Assembly (NCBI RefSeq): GCF_963675165.1
Contig: NC_087391.1
Location: 4,328,646-4,392,645 of the forward strand
Reading direction: 5' to 3'
DNA length: 64,000 nucleotides
Source: Halichondria panicea
Lineage: Eukaryota > Porifera > Demospongiae > Suberitida > Halichondriidae
The translations under genes were made by a program, and so were the position numbers. Positions 62,985 to 64,000 of the stretch are shown piece after piece. Under the pieces are notes generated by a model. The model was not told where the DNA came from. It was given only the letters and a program-made list of their open reading frames with translations, and did not search any database. Position 1 is the stretch's first letter, and every line of letters starts with the position of its first letter.

Positions 62985-63260
62985 CTGTACATTCCTTCTC
63001 TATAGCCTCAGCAATGGCATCTCGTCTAACTGTTGGTGCTCTGAGACTCTGACATAATTCAGAATAGGTGAGAGTGGCAGTTTCCAAGCGAGCAGTTAGC
63101 ATTTCCCGTAGACTAGTTTGATTGTCTCGATATCTATCACGGATATCACAGAGGGTGTCAGGGCTCATTTTCAGAACAAGTCCCAGGTCAAACCAGTTTC
63201 TAGCAGCTTTTATCAGTTTCTCGTAAACAGATGACAAGTCATTGAGAGTCAAGATGGAGC
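62985..63260 (-). CDS. Death-domain exon (partial gene)
   Basis: A 276-bp minus-strand exon bounded by an AG acceptor (63261) and a GTATAG donor (62984), with phase 1 at both ends, encodes about 92 residues: SILTLNDLSSVYEKLIKAA, WFDLGLVLKM, TLCDIRDRYRDN, SLREMLTARLET, TYSELCQSLRAPTV, AIAEAIEKE. The spacing of W-DLG, L-I, ML and L-P-V positions is that of a death domain. A symmetric phase 1-1 exon is a typical shuffled domain module. Upstream exons probably lie beyond 63260 and may continue past the window end; none is identified. A signalling role through death-domain assembly is inferred. Confidence 0.7.
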
Positions 63261-63341
63261 CTATACCAAGAAAACAGTTCATATACCTAAAAAGACACCC
63301 ACTTACATTACAAAATTCATACATTATACATATACCGTATA

Positions 63342-63880
63342 CTCTACCCAGATTACGCCCACGTCCGAATTACGCCCAGCACCCCACCCCCACTTTTGAG
63401 TGAAAGTTCCTGCATTATAGGCTAATTTGCCTCGAGAATATGCCCACCAGGAAGTGATGCATTTGTCAGTGAGAAAAAAAGTTTATTGTGTACGCTGCAT
63501 GGTTAGCTGCATGGTTAGCTCTGAATATTATAGCATAATAGATATAGTATAAGAGACAAGGACAATCTTCTCTGAATCTCTGTTGAAGACTCTGACAGTG
63601 ACAAGGAACAACCTTCTGATGCAGAATCTTGACTCTTTATACCTAGCTACTTTACCCATGTATTTACCATTGTTGTATATTGAGGTACAAATAGCTGGCT
63701 GGCCTCAGACGCAGACAGAAGAGACTTCGTTTCTTAATGAGTGGGCTTAATTTTGAGGCAAACACCTGGGTGGGCTTAATTTCGAGGCAAAACTGCTGTT
63801 TTTGAAATTAAGCCTGTAGCTACTTTGTATATTATATATAGCATTCAATTAGGGTGGGCGTAATCTCGGTATAGAATATA
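63342..63880. mobile_element. Inverted-repeat element with GATTACGCCCAC ends
   Basis: ACCCAGATTACGCCCAC near 63350 is mirrored by GTGGGCGTAATCTCGG near 63870, enclosing about 500 bp without a recognised frame. A partial second copy of the right end (ATTCAATTAGGGTGGGCGTA) lies at about 62243. Confidence 0.5.
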
Positions 63881-64000
63881 CGATTATACCTGATAAGTTT
63901 GAGCTGGGTTGTTCAGCATATACACTTGCTTGTACCGTTGTATATCCAGAGTTTTCTACTGATGTATATAGAACGAGTAATTATGCAGGATAACTAGTTT

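Overview
The window is eukaryotic and metazoan, and looks like a demosponge such as Amphimedon (inferred). It is AT-rich, genes are split by many short GT-AG introns (often about 60 bp), conserved animal genes (NDUFAF7, ANAPC1) are recognisable exon by exon, and the spaces are packed with short inverted-repeat elements. There is one 200-base assembly gap at 37081-37280.

Layout. (1) 223-16592 (+): a 12-exon gene for a protein of about 1417 residues with an N-terminal CARD-like death-fold domain, a class-3-lipase-like alpha/beta hydrolase, a beta-sandwich-like segment, a long helical region and a C-terminal GTPase. Two of its introns are swollen to 5.4 and 4.5 kb by nested transposon-like elements. 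(2) 16774-20895 (-): NDUFAF7, the mitochondrial complex I assembly methyltransferase, convergent with gene 1; its last intron holds an 18-copy, 46-bp minisatellite. (3) 21773-27255 (+): a compact paralogue of gene 1 with the same 12 exons and the same splice phases. (4) 28.4-30.2 kb: intergenic sequence with a broken receptor tail, a short telomere-like run and inverted-repeat elements. (5) 30228-33572 (+): a single-exon beta-helix plus multi-pass membrane protein. (6) 34051-35867 (+): a third, 5'-truncated and probably broken copy of the CARD-lipase-GTPase gene. (7) 39156-42518 (+): the first four recognised coding exons of ANAPC1. (8) 42.5-59.7 kb: a gene-poor block dominated by mobile elements, including a foldback element of about 10.8 kb with long inverted arms that carry a roughly 163-bp tandem array. 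(9) 59923-61233 (+): a DED adaptor-like gene whose start region carries an inverted-repeat insertion. (10) 62985-63260 (-): an exon encoding a death domain.

The most interesting content is the tandem CARD-lipase-GTPase family. Both full-length copies keep a Ser-Asp-His set in the expected lipase order plus a P-loop and DxPG motif, and the same 64 kb also holds a DED gene and a death-domain exon. I infer an innate-immunity or cell-death locus in which a predicted lipid hydrolase and a GTPase switch are fused to a death-fold signalling domain. This function is inferred from domain architecture alone.
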